A DNA stretch of 64,000 nucleotides, from NCBI RefSeq assembly GCF_024713975.1, contig NC_091107.1, positions 11,335,501-11,399,500 of the forward strand. The letters run 5' to 3'. The notes beneath the pieces are model-generated. The model was not told where the DNA came from. It saw nothing but the letters and a program-made list of their open reading frames with translations, and did no database searches. Made by a program: the position numbers and the translations under genes. Origin of the DNA: Paralichthys olivaceus (Eukaryota; Chordata; Actinopteri; Pleuronectiformes; Paralichthyidae). Below, one piece after another: positions 1 to 11,019 of the stretch. Each line of letters starts with the position of its first letter. Within the stretch, counting starts at the first letter, position 1.

Positions 1-381
1 AATTTCAATGACAAATATGTTTTCACTTTTACAGAATTGTCAGTTAGGTTACAACTCAATACCGACGCAAGCTAACACTGTAGTTTTACAAACCGGAAAG
101 GGTTCTTTTTTTCATAGTAGTCATTCATCTTTCCGAGCGTAGACGATCTTCGTTTCAAACATGGCGACCAGCATGTGAATGTCATGCCATGTCAATCCAC
201 CGCCTGGATGTCTTCATGTGTGTTTATAATCTGTGCGTGAAGGCTGACACGTGAACTTCATGTTGCGGGATTGTGACTTCATTCACCGCAGACACGTAAG
301 AACCAGAAACAACACAACTCTGTAGCTGCACCGCTGTCACATTAGCATTCTAGCTAACCAGCTAACCAGACGGGACTAGCG
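1..381 (+). promoter_or_regulatory. timm10b: 5' flank / promoter and 5' UTR of timm10b
   Basis: This stretch precedes the timm10b start codon and holds no other gene I can support. An ATGGCGACC core at 161-169 opens a five-codon upstream reading frame (ATG GCG ACC AGC ATG TGA) and also resembles a YY1-type element, which is common near start sites of housekeeping genes. No TATA box is evident. The transcription start cannot be placed from sequence alone. Confidence 0.4.
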
Positions 382-1712
382 ATGGAACTGGATCAGCAGC
401 TGAGAAACGTGAGTCGCGTTTTCTTACACTGGTAAATACATCGAGTTTATCTGTTCGAGAACCTGTTGAATGTTGAGTTTGAGCGACTTTGTCTCTTATA
501 GCTGCGGGATTTCCTGATGGTTTACAACCGGATGACCGAAATCTGCTTCCAGCGTTGCACCAGCAACTTCAACTACAGGAACCTCACCATGGACGAGGTA
601 CCAGCACCGCCACAGATATATGTGTCAGACTCGTTGTTTTTGCTTTGCTGTGTTTACTTCCTGTTTCTCTACTTATTCAATACGTGGCCAGAAGTATATG
701 GACACATGAGCAGCACCTCAAGTCTATGTTACAGTGGCCGAGAGAGCTCAGCCCACTGCAGATTAAGAAAACACGTGCAAACTCAGACTACATCTTGCTG
801 CAAACACATGCAGATACAGAAATGTGCTGCAATTTGCTAAAATGACACTGGAAATGTTTCCAGGGGACTCAAAAAAGCAATGACCTGAAATGACTGACAG
901 AAGGAACATAAAAATTGATCACTTAAAAAAGACAAGATTAACGAGTGGTGTCCTTAATATGAATAGATGGTAACAGGTTGGGTCTGGTGGGGAGCTCAGT
1001 GGGTGCAGGTTTTCAAAAATGCTCCTTTGAAACACTGTTGATGTGGACTCATGACCTGATGTTGTCTGTTCAGGAGCGCTGCGTGGACAGCTGTGCAGGG
1101 AAGCTGATTCGCTCCAACCACCGCATAATGGGCGCCTACGTGCAGCTGATGCCTCGGATGGTGCAGCGCCGGATGGACGAGATGGAAAGCAAGGCTGCGG
1201 AGAACGCCAAAGCCGCAGAGGCAGCTGCTGCTGCATCTCTGGAGCCTCCTGCTGCAGAGGCCTCATCAGCATCTCAAATCCCTGTCGATGCATCTCTACC
1301 CCCACAAACACCTGCACTGTTACCCCCTTTAGCGACTGATGTTGGACTAGAGGCACAAGGCTCAGTTTTAAAGCCAGCAGGTTTAGAGATTCCTGTTGAG
1401 CTGGATGCTGCTTTATCCAGATCCACTGCAGCCACAGAAGTCAGTTTCTCAGCAGCCACTGCGTTCACACCTGCCAATGAAGCTATAAATCTTCCAGTAC
1501 TTAATGAAGCTGCCAGTGGACCGTCTTTTACAGAAGTCTTTCCACAGCCGCCCATAGCTGGTGTCCCAACAGACTTAAAGAGCTCAGTGTCTGTGTTAAT
1601 GCCATCTACAACATCCTCACTATCAGAAGACATGCCTGTGTCAACAGTCTCTGCACCTACTGTGTCAAGCCAAGAGAGAGCGCCAGAGGCTCCTCCTCCG
1701 TCAGGCCAGTGA
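382..1712 (+). CDS. timm10b: Mitochondrial import inner membrane translocase subunit Tim10B (Tim9b)
   Basis: Small Tim protein of the intermembrane space that works with the TIM22 carrier-import machinery. Three coding exons join in frame: 382-408, 502-597 and 1074-1712, giving 253 aa. Exon 1 encodes MELDQQLRN, exon 2 continues [19 protein letters not shown] and exon 3 has [15 protein letters not shown]. The two CX3C motifs (CFQRC and CVDSC) are the twin cysteine pairs that form the small-Tim disulphide fold, and YNRMTE plus AYVQLMP are typical of Tim10B. The odd point is length: the human protein has about 103 residues, while here the frame continues about 168 residues past the Tim fold (from about residue 86) as an Ala/Ser/Pro/Thr-rich tail with no domain I recognise. 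The tail is uninterrupted in the last exon. Whether it is kept in the mature protein is inference. Confidence 0.93.
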
Positions 1713-2239
1713 TGATGCCAGGTCTGGGTGGAGTCCCAACTCCCACCACAAACAACCCAAATCTGCCAGGCAACTCATCACTGATCGTCCCAAATGTCAC
1801 ATTGTTCTCTGTACTGCTGAAAGGAATAGTGATACATAGATTAAGATAAATTCTAAAACAACTTGTATCATATAATCATGTCATACAATCTCTTCTTTTC
1901 TTTCCGATGCGACAATTAGCTTCTTTTCTGTGTTTTCACATCATATTTTAAAAATGTGTTTTTTCACAAAACTATTTTAAAAAACCTCAATATAGACTCT
2001 GGCAATGTGTGACAGGTGAAATCCTAGGTATTATAATACTATGTTGTTTTATAAAAAGCAATAACAATAATGCATTCAATTGTGTCAGTGGCAGTGATCA
2101 GTCCCCAGTCTGCAGTCATGGATTGCGGAGGCCTGGTTAAATTAAACTGGACTTTCAAAAGCCTGCATAGCACAGTCTAATTATTCCCTAGACTCAGACA
2201 ATTGGTGTGTAGTTGGATGACAACAGCATGAATGATTAT

Positions 2240-2245
2240 AATAAA
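2240..2245 (+). terminator. timm10b: Candidate polyadenylation signal of timm10b
   Basis: AATAAA lies about 530 bp after the timm10b stop. A second AATAAA follows at 2313-2318. Either could end the transcript; I cannot choose without RNA data. Confidence 0.45.
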
Positions 2246-2937
2246 AGAAAAAGGTTTCATTCATGTTTTCTTCATTTAAATGCTCCACTATCAACATGTA
2301 TTTGTTTGCAAAAATAAAAGGCTGCTTCGCACTGCTGGGCGTCCTAATGCAGCAGTGGGCTGCAGCGTGTACTCTCTGTGCTGTGGGTGTGAATTCAGTC
2401 CATGAACCTCATTTCCTGCCTCTGCACTGTGCACGTTATGTCCTCTGTAATCAAGCAGCAGAACCACGATAAGCGATCTTAAAGCATTCCTACTGGCTCC
2501 ATTCATCCACCACAAAGTGTGGTGATGTGTAGGATGATAACTGACAGTAAAGGAATGTAAAAGGAGACGGTAGTTCACTACGAACGTGGTTCATTCAAAC
2601 CATTGTTTTGATAATATAGTTGCACCATAATCAAAAACCAATGAGATTTATTGCCCCTTTCAGGAGCTAACTAGTAGGAGAAAGACGATTTGGTATTTTC
2701 AGTGACACATGGAGTTAGTGCCATTTCAGTTTGTCTTTTGTCTAGAAGACATTTCAACATGTCAGTGGGAAATGCAGAGGAGTAATTATTCAAATGAACA
2801 AAGGTCTACTCTCAGTTTTTAACATCAGCATCAAATTACATCAGTATGAAATGTAGCAAATGCAACAAAGCCCAGTTTCCTGCCAGTTAATTTACATGTA
2901 TGGAATTGTTCCATAATACTAATAATAACAGTAATGA
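2246..2937. other. Intergenic sequence between timm10b and ilk
   Basis: AT-rich sequence after the timm10b 3' UTR. The short open frames here have no splice context or recognisable family. I see no gene. Confidence 0.5.
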
Positions 2938-3155
2938 GAAGAAGAAAATGAGGAAGATGAAAAGGAAAAAAGGAAGAAGTTGAAGAAGATGATTATGATG
3001 ATGCAGAAGAGGATGAAGAAAAGCAAGCAGATGTTGAAGAAGTAAAGGAAGATGTTAAAGATGATGATGATGAAGAAGAAAGGGAAGAAGGTGTTGAAGG
3101 AGAAGAAGAAAAGGAAGAAGTTGATGATGATGATGAAGAAGAAACGGAAGAAACT
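2938..3155 (+). repeat. Imperfect purine-rich trinucleotide tract (GAA/GAT/GAG)
   Basis: About 220 bp of almost uninterrupted A/G on the plus strand, built from GAA, GAG, GAT and AAG triplets with scattered T. The opposite strand reads as serine or phenylalanine runs, which explains the spurious open frames there. It ends just upstream of the ilk promoter region. Confidence 0.85.
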
Positions 3156-3251
3156 GTTCTCTGTCCAATCTCCATGGAGACAATCTACTTGTCTCACCTG
3201 AGCTCAGTATCTTCTCCCATGCCCCATGGGTTCAGCGTCACCGCATTGTCT

Positions 3252-3265
3252 CCAGCAGGGGGCGC
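3252..3265 (+). promoter_or_regulatory. Consensus CTCF core motif
   Basis: CCAGCAGGGGGCGC matches the 14-bp vertebrate CTCF core CCASYAGRKGGCRS at every position. It lies about 170 bp upstream of the splice donor of the ilk 5' exon. Binding is inferred from the motif only. Confidence 0.6.
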
Positions 3266-3339
3266 TGTTGTGTGGGCGTCCCGGGACAGTAGCTCCTCAG
3301 CAGTAGCCCACATCAACAGAGACGATCGGGGCGTGGACT

Positions 3340-3425
3340 CAGCGACCATTCCCTTAAATCTGAGGAGACGAGCGACGGTGGGAAAAAAGAAAGTGAGGAG
3401 AAGAAGTCGACCGTGCTGCAGCTGG
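3340..3425 (+). other. ilk: Probable non-coding 5' exon of ilk
   Basis: GC- and purine-rich sequence ending at a good donor, CAGCTG|GTAAGA (donor GT at 3426-3427). The next acceptor, TTTTTTTGCAG at 4290, starts the exon that carries the ilk ATG after about 70 nt of untranslated leader. The 5' boundary given is arbitrary because the transcription start is unknown. No TATA box is seen. Confidence 0.55.
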
Positions 3426-3811
3426 TAAGATCATTCAGAGCACTTTTATCTGGAGGCTAGAGATTTGAGTTCTCTGTGAGCAGCAGGTTCGGTTCTGGGT
3501 GAACTTCACTTTGACTTTTCTAACAATAGATTTCAAAGTGATCCTTGAACAGGCCAGCCCATCCGAGTCCGAGAGGAAACATGGGATGGGAAACTATTTC
3601 AGTTCTTCAGGCTGATATTCAGGCTTCATGGTTTCTCAAAGTTGGAGTCAGCGTTCAACTTTAAAAAAAAAATAGGATGAGGATGAATGTATGGGAATGA
3701 ACCAATAACCTACAGCCTGACTGATAATGGTTTTAACTGGTTGTAACTGATGTTGTTTCTTTCTCTCATTTTTGTTTAATTACTCTTATTCTTATCATTC
3801 TTATTCTTCTT

Positions 3812-4055
3812 ATTGTATGAATGTTCTTAATAACTTTTAACAATGACTTTATTTATAGAGCACTTTTAAACAAAGTGCTGCACAACAAGAAAACAAGTGG
3901 TTAAAATGGTTAATATTGTTTAAAGGGTAATATTCTCCTTCTTGTTCTTCTTAGTATTATTAATGTTCCTAATAACTTGTAACTTCATTTATAGATTCCT
4001 TTAAACACAAAGAACGAAGTGCTGCACAACAAGAGAACTAATGCTTAAAATAGTT
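3812..4055 (+). repeat. Two diverged tandem copies of a short interspersed sequence
   Basis: Copy 1 (about 3812-3935) and copy 2 (about 3951-4055) share the order AATGTTC(T/C)(T/C)AATAACTT, then AC(T)TTATTTATAGA, then AAGTGCTGCACAACAAGA, then TTAAAAT(G/A)GTTAATA. The text resembles the widespread teleost 'TTATTTATAgCaC...CAAAGTGCT' repeat ends. Both lie in ilk intron 1. Confidence 0.7.
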
Positions 4056-4359
4056 AATACTTCTTCTTCTTCTCCTTCTACTTATTATCATAATTATCAT
4101 GTACTTTTATTTTTATCACACATTCATTTCACTTCATGGACATGAAGTTAGCCAATAAGGCTCACGAGACACTGAGAAATATTTGTCTGTTTGCCTAACT
4201 TTATCAGCCCCCTGGAAGATAAACAGTGCACGACAAAAAAATGTATCTGCAACAAACTATAATAAGATTCTTTGAACTCTTTTTTTGCAGGCGACATCTC
4301 CTGATCCTGACAGAGATTAAAAGAGCAAAGAGTCAAGATCAGGCCCCGGCTGCATAACC

Positions 4360-4663
4360 ATGGATGACATCTTCACGCAGTGTCGGGAGGGGAACTCAGT
4401 GGCTGTTCGCCTGTGGTTGGACAACACAGAGAATGACCTCAACTTGGGGTAAGAGGATATATACCTGCACACACCTCACTCAGATGTTATACAAAGCCTT
4501 GACTGCAGCAGCAGCAGCAGCAGCTGCCTCTGTCTCCTCGTGGACGTGAGGGTCTTGCAGTGTAGTGATGTCAGTGTGAGCAATAACAGCCTGGAGTGAA
4601 GTTTCTAATGATCGGAGGAGCAGACGTACCACATTTGGTATGGTAGGTGAGGGATTCTGTGCT

Positions 4664-4705
<42 letters not shown>

Positions 4706-7700
4706 ATCCCTGCTTCAAATAGTTTCCATATTGTGCTCTCCCAGCCACTCCACTTACTGCTGAACATCACCCAGCTTTGGTAATTCCAGTCCAGTTTGTA
4801 CTTTTTTCCCCCTTTCTTTTTGGATTTCTCTCCATATGATGTCATACCCAAAAAACGTGTGTGTGTGTGTGTGTGTATAAAAGCAGTGGGTGATTTATGG
4901 AGGTTGTGCGATGACGTAAGTGACACAGACGAGAAAATACAACCAAAAGCTCGTCCTACACTCCACTGAGAGACTTCACATTAAAGTGCTTCTTTAATTC
5001 GGTTGGCAGAAAATTAACCAATAGCACATTTGATAATAGAATAATTGTTTTATATTAAATAACTGTTTTATACTGTTGGTCAGACTAAAAATAACCACTT
5101 AAATGTTGTTGGCCTGTTTTTTGTCAACAACATTTTTTTTTAAATTCAGAATGTGACAACAAACACAATTAATTATTCTAAATTGACAAATAGAATGAAT
5201 TTTCATTTAATTGTTAAGGGTATACAGCTTTTTTCATGCCTGTTTCCACAATTTCCTCACTGCAGAGGAGCTAGAAGACCACATGACTTGGTTATCTCAT
5301 TCTTGGGCCAGACCATATATGTGCAGTTTGTTGACGTTGACTCTGAGGGCTACGAAGCTGCTGGCCAACCACGCAGCAGCCAAGACCATTTCCTCTCTTC
5401 AACTTCCATACAGGGCCAGGCCCTCGCTGACAGAGCTGCAGTCCCACATAAACATCTGAGAGACCAGTCATTACGCTGGAGGGAGGCCTGCTTTGACTGA
5501 GGCGGCTCAACTGTGTTAACCGGCCACTTTTTTCTGTCTCTCAGAGTAACCAATTATATGTTTTATATAGGAAAATAAATGTGGCTGAGTAGGAACTGAA
5601 ATTCCAGATCCCCTCAAGGAGCAAACAACACAGGAAGACACATAAAAAACATTAAACTGAAGAGTATTTTCTCCTCTGTCATTCCTGAGCATTTTTTTTT
5701 GTTGCTTTTTATAGCACACAGACTGTGAATTGTCTGTGGACCAGAATCTCCAGAGAATGTGACTAACCGCTGTTTCACTTCAGTGTGAGCTGGTGCTGCA
5801 GCTTTTCCCCACAGCCCTGTTGAGTTTTATTGTTAATGCAGTGTAGACTTTGTGGCTTTGCGGGGAGTTGCAAGAGGCCACGGCAGCTGCCTTGTGGGGG
5901 TCATCTCATGTAAAGCCCTCAGCTGGGTGAAGGGGCCGGTCGCACATAGGTGATGGTTTGGCTCCATTTGGACTGCGGCAGAGCAGTGTACGCCGTCTGT
6001 GTGTTGGTGTCTTTGCATATGTTAGCCGGCATTCCAGCTTGTACAGACATATATATCACCGAGCCAGTCGTCAGATGGGTACAGGCTGCAGGCAGGGAGA
6101 GGAAGCATGCACTAAAAGTCTAAATAAAGACTGGTAGGTAGTGGGTGTGACAACCTGTGTCAGGGTGATCCACACATATAGTATTTTGTCAGCTGATACT
6201 TGTTTAGGGTCTCACTAACTTACGCCTCAAAGCAACATGTCGTCGGGATAATTCAACCAAAAATGAAAATTCAGGCATTACCTACTCACCGATGGGGGGG
6301 TGGCTGAAGTGTTTGAGTCCATAAAACACTTTTGACTTTCAGGGGTAAATAACGTTGCAGACAAATCCAATACAATTGAAGTAAATGGTGACCACTTCAA
6401 TTGAAGTTAGTGGTCACCATTAACTTCAATTGATTTGTCTGCAATTTTATTTGCCCCTGAAACTCCTAAAGTGTTTTGTGGACTCAAACACTTCACCCAC
6501 CCCTCCATCGGCATAGTTGTGAGTAGATAATGAGCGAATTTTCATTCTTGGGTGAAGTATCCCCTTAAAGTGTTATAATCCAAGTCAGGCTTAGATTGGT
6601 GAGCAACTATTTTTTGGATTTGTCCATCCTTACTTGCCCTTCTCTCTGTGCGTCTTGTGTTTTAGTGACGACCACGGCTTCAGCCCCCTGCACTGGGCAT
6701 GCAGGGAAGGGAGGAGCGGCGTTGTTGACATGCTCATCATGAGAGGCGCTCGCATAAACGTAATGAACCGTGGAGATGACACACCGTTGCATCTCGCCTC
6801 CAGCCACGGACACAGAGACATCGTGGCTAAGGTATGCACAAGTCAGATGTTTAGTGTGGGTTCAGCTGCACCCTACATCTGTGTGGAGAAAACATTGTCA
6901 ACTTTGTTGGTCAGGTTTCTAACATTATAACCTGTGTGTGGCAGCTGATTCAGTGCAAAGCAGATCCAAATACGGTCAACGAACATGGAAACACACCGCT
7001 CCACTACGCCTGCTTTTGGGGTCAGGACGAGGTTGCAGAGGTGCGATGCAAAACACACACCAACACAGACACACAATCTGTTGGCTAAAAAAAGGCCCTC
7101 TTGTGGGCAGAAATGTCCATTACAGTGTTGTTTTTGTTAAACACCTTGTGTATTTGTTTTAAACACTATGATATAATCTAATCTGTACACAGCGTAGTTG
7201 AACCCCTCTTTCTATTCTAGGACTTGGTGGCCAGCGGTGGCCAGGTGTGTATGTGTAACAGGTATGGACAGACACCTCTGGATAAGGCCAAGCCTCACCT
7301 CAGACAGCTGCTTCAAGGTCAGAGGTCATTTGTCTGCATTTTAACAAATTGACAGGCGAAAAAGTTGCATTTTATTTTTTTAAATTTCTTCTTTTGTGTT
7401 TTTTTTTAGAAAAGGCAGAGAAAATGGGCCAGAGTATGACCAAAGTCCCCTATAAGGAGACGTTTTGGAAGGGCACAATGCGAACACGACCTCGTGAGTA
7501 GCAGGCATTTCATAAAAAAGGAATTAATCAACGTGTCCAATCAAGACATTTCATGAATTATTCGTGTTTTCGCTCTTTCAGGTAATGGCACCCTCAACAA
7601 GCAGGCTGGTATTGATTATAAGCAGCTCTCTCTCCTGGCAAAGATCAATGAAAACCAGTCTGGAGAGGTCAGTGGCACTCTGCTGTGAGTGTGTCAGTCT

Positions 7701-10677
7701 TTTTTAGAATTCTTTCAGCTCCTGTGTTGTTGACCACACTGCCTGCTGTGTCTGCAGTTATGGCAGGGTCGGTGGCAGGGGGACGAGATCGTCGTGAAGG
7801 TGCTGCAGGTGAGAGACTGGACCACCAGGAAGAGCAGAGACTTCAATGAGGAGCATCCCAAACTCAGGTTTCTGGCTTTAACAGTATTTCCTGAATAGAC
7901 ACGTCAGGATTCCTTTACGGGCATAATGGGGGTAAAGTACCTCTCAATCTGTTTGCTTGCAGAAACTGAGGCTAATGCATTTGGCTCAGCAGGAGTCTCC
8001 TCTCTCTTCATGTCCGGGTATAAACACAGTACTAATGAGGTTGGATTTGACTGATTGGTGGTGATTGAGGTCTGAGAATGTGGGATCTTGTGCAATGAGC
8101 GGAGGAGTTTTTAATTGTCAAAGGTCAAAAGAATTGGTTGTGGTTGGTGAAGTGGTGAAGAATTACTTTTTGCTGTGTCATGTGTTCCGCTTGGCTGTGG
8201 AAATCAAATCCCACAAACATCCTCATTGTTAGTTAACATGAGGGCCGGCATGACATGAAATTAAATTCATCATAGTTCAAATGGAATCTTATTTTGAATC
8301 ATGTTTGTCATTGTTGCAATGACCCACGTTGATATTCTTGTGACAACTTTTACCTGAAATTATCACCCAAAGGTAGAATCAGGCCGATATGAATCTTTCT
8401 GGGCTGCTGCTGATACTTAGGGATTAAAAAAGGTATATTGGCAGATACATACAAAAAACAATTGGCAATGAATCTTATGAAGTCGTTATCTAACCCTCAA
8501 ACCCCCCCCCCCAAAAAAATGTAATTGAGGCTTGATATGTTACAGTTCAAATAAATAGAACTTGAATTCAGAAAATAAATTATTCTAAAATACATAATTA
8601 AATATCTTCCCAACATTATTATTAGTTAAATATATGGTTTAATATGAGTGCATATTGGCGCATTCCTCTGCTCAGTCTGACGGCCTATTTCACCATGTTG
8701 AAAAATAATTCCCAAATCTGCCCATTTATCCAGATCAGCTTCCCATCCAGGAAAATTCTTGGAAATCCGTTAAGTGTGTAGTTTTTGAGCTATCCTGAAA
8801 AAAAGAGAAGAAAGTGAGAAGAAACCTTGAAACAAAACCTTAAAAGGAAAGGGAGAGAGACACTTCAGAACGGGCCAAGTCAAAGAATGATTCTCCCCCA
8901 GTGAGTGCAGAGGAGTGTGCAACTGTAGGAGCTTGGCAGTGTGATGTTGGCTTTAGGTCATAAAGCATTCTGAGCATCCTGAAAAATTCAGCAGCATAGA
9001 GCTGCAGATAAATAAAAAAACTACTGCTTAGTTAGTTAAGATTCAATTCAAGATTCTAAATTAGTCTTTCAGGCCTGCAGATGATACAGAGGTGGGAGAG
9101 AGAGAGAGTTTCCTTCATGCAGAAAAAGCTTCTAGGACATTACTCGTCTTTTTTTTTAAATGGGTTTCCTCTTCTTTTCTTATCAGCTGAGAGAGACTTT
9201 CCTTTTGGCAGAAGATATAAATACCAACTTGTTTCTTCTTTTTTTAACATCACACACACTTTCTGTCTGTCGCGTCTCCATAGGATCTTTTCTCATCCGA
9301 ACATTCTGCCTGTTCTCGGGGCCTGTCAGTCACCTCCATCTCCTCACCCCATCATCATTACCCACTACATGCCATATGGATCCCTCTACAACATCCTCCA
9401 CCAGGGCACCAGTAAGTCATTCCAGCATGAAATGGATCTGAAACCCACCATACTGTCTACTTTGTCCTCTGGCTTCATTGTATCCTCCTCCTCTTCCTCA
9501 GCTCTGGTGGTCGACCAGAACCAAGCAGTGAAGTTTGCATTGGACATCGCCAGCGGCATGGCTTTCCTCCACACCTTAGAACCAATGGTTTCCCGGCTTT
9601 ACCTCAACAGTAAGCATATCATGGTGAGTACTGTCTTTGACCACTCAGACCTCGTTCAGACCTGCTCTTAACATCCGTCCTGCGATCCGATCACTCAGAC
9701 CACATTGGGAGGTGATGTTAGACCCATGTAGCCACATTCTTTGCGCTGTGTCCCCCCACCCGCTGCAGTTTCACAATGAATTTAATGAACCATCTTTTTA
9801 TGACTCCCAGTGACCTACGTTGATTTGTGTGTGGTCACCATCAACAATATTAACACCGACCAAAACATAATGATTATTACTGACCACTTGTGATCGGATC
9901 TCTCAGGACGGATGTTGATACCAGGTCTGAACAGGGCCTATAAGAGTTTAGTCTATTAGTGCCACTACCCACTGTGAAGCTGATGTGATTGACCTGCAGA
10001 TTGATGAGGACATGACAGCCAGGTTAAGCATGGCAGATGCAAAGTTCTCCTTCCAGTGTCCGGGTCGTATGTACTCTCCAGCGTGGATGGCCCCTGAAGG
10101 TATTCTCTTTTTTTTTTCTCTCTTCCTGTTCCCATTCTGAGTCATTCATGTAAAAAAATCCTGAAGTCTATAATTTGTTCTCTCTTGAGTGGTAGCCATG
10201 CTGTCCATATGGGGAGTCGCCTGGGTTACAGAATAAAAATAAACCCTGCGAGTTGTCCAGTTATATTCCTGGTTTTCCACGTCCCTCTTTGTTTTGTCTT
10301 CAGCGCTGCAGAAAAGGCCTGAAGACATCAACAGGAGATCCGCCGACATGTGGAGCTTTGCGGTGTTGCTATGGGAGCTGGTCACCAGGGAGGTGCCCTT
10401 CGCTGACCTCTCACACATGGAGATTGGCATGAAGGTAAATGGGTGCAGTGTTTATCCACCCACAGACGTACATCCTTGTCCATGTGTTTCCAAAGATTTT
10501 GACTTCCGCCCTCTTCCCATTTCCCAGGTGGCTCTCGAGGGTCTTCGGCCCACTATTCCTCCAGGGATTTCACCTCACATCTGTAAACTTATGAGGCTCT
10601 GCATGAACGAAGACCCAGCCAAGAGACCCAAGTTCGACATGATCGTCCCCATCCTAGAGAAGATGCAAGACAAGTGA
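4360..10677 (+). CDS. ilk: Integrin-linked protein kinase (pseudokinase)
   Basis: Focal-adhesion scaffold that binds PINCH, parvin and integrin beta tails. Twelve coding exons: 4360-4448, 6666-6831, 6945-7040, 7221-7317, 7410-7493, 7582-7667, 7758-7867, 9284-9411, 9502-9623, 10000-10099, 10304-10434 and 10528-10677. They total 1359 nt, or 452 aa, the same length as human ILK. The start [20 protein letters not shown] is the family N-terminus. Ankyrin repeats fill about residues 30-170 ([41 protein letters not shown]). The kinase-like domain runs from about residue 190 to 446 and ends in PILEKMQDK. It is degenerate in the known ILK way: the catalytic HRD loop reads SRLYLNSKH and DFG reads MADA, while the lysine of VVKVL is kept. 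Intron 9412-9501 is 90 nt and stop-free in frame. Confidence 0.98.
4665..4703 (+). repeat. (GT)n microsatellite in ilk intron
   Basis: About 19 uninterrupted GT units. A shorter (GT)n tract lies at 4857-4877, and a (GCA)6 run at about 4505-4524. Confidence 0.95.
5254..5510 (+). other. Unassigned GC-richer ORF island in ilk intron 2
   Basis: An open frame to 5459 follows a reasonable acceptor (CCTCACTGCAG, ending at 5265) and reads [20 protein letters not shown] onward for about 65 residues to a stop. A second frame is also open to 5500. I do not recognise either product, and known ILK has no exon here (exons 2 and 3 join in frame without it). It could be an old pseudogene fragment, an alternative terminal exon or conserved non-coding DNA. 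Confidence 0.25.
6245..6565. mobile_element. Foldback (inverted-repeat) MITE-like element
   Basis: The two halves are imperfect inverted complements over about 155 bp each. The left end has GGATAATTCAACCAAAAATG and AAAATTC; the right end has GAATTTTCATTCTTGGGTG and AAGTATCCCC. The centre, near 6403, is flanked by ATGGTGACCACTTCAATTGA and its complement. The GGGTGAAGTATCCC/AAAATGAAAATTC ends are known to me as a very common teleost non-autonomous element. It carries no transposase. It lies in ilk intron 2. Confidence 0.8.
7868..9283 (+). other. ilk: Long ilk intron between the LR and IFSHPN exons
   Basis: This 1416-bp intron separates exon 7758-7867 from exon 9284-9411. It holds AT-rich sequence with a short C run at about 8505. 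No internal gene or clear repeat family was recognised. Confidence 0.6.
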
Positions 10678-11019
10678 AGGCATCAGCTGCAGCATGTACT
10701 CTCCTGCTATTATGTTTTTTTTTTATCATCAAACCACTGTTATCATCACCATGTATCCGCTAAGCTGCTGTAAATAATGTCAGTGACCACTTCAGCCACA
10801 CAATTCAAATCTGCTTTTTCTGTATAATTTAAAATTGAGGTATAAATGTTCTTTAGCGTATCTATGAGCTCTTTTATTATATCAAGAATTGAAATGCTGG
10901 AAGCTGTTAAGTCCAGTGTGGAAAATATTCAGCGATGTGTCAGGCACAATTGCTTAGAGACTGATCCAAAGAAAGTGTATAGGAACACTGCTTTTATACA
11001 CATCAACAAATGCCAATGC

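Noticed and set aside
489-845. Two overlapping plus-strand ORFs covering timm10b exon 2
   Set aside because: Only 502-597 is exonic, in the frame of the shorter ORF; the rest is intron read-through after the donor at 598.
2919-3197. Minus-strand open frames rich in Ser or Phe opposite the polypurine tract
   Set aside because: They are products of the GAA/GAT triplet repeat and have no splice or promoter context.
9081-9671. A 196-aa ORF that could look like a single-exon kinase fragment
   Set aside because: It is two ilk exons plus an open intron and upstream intron sequence.
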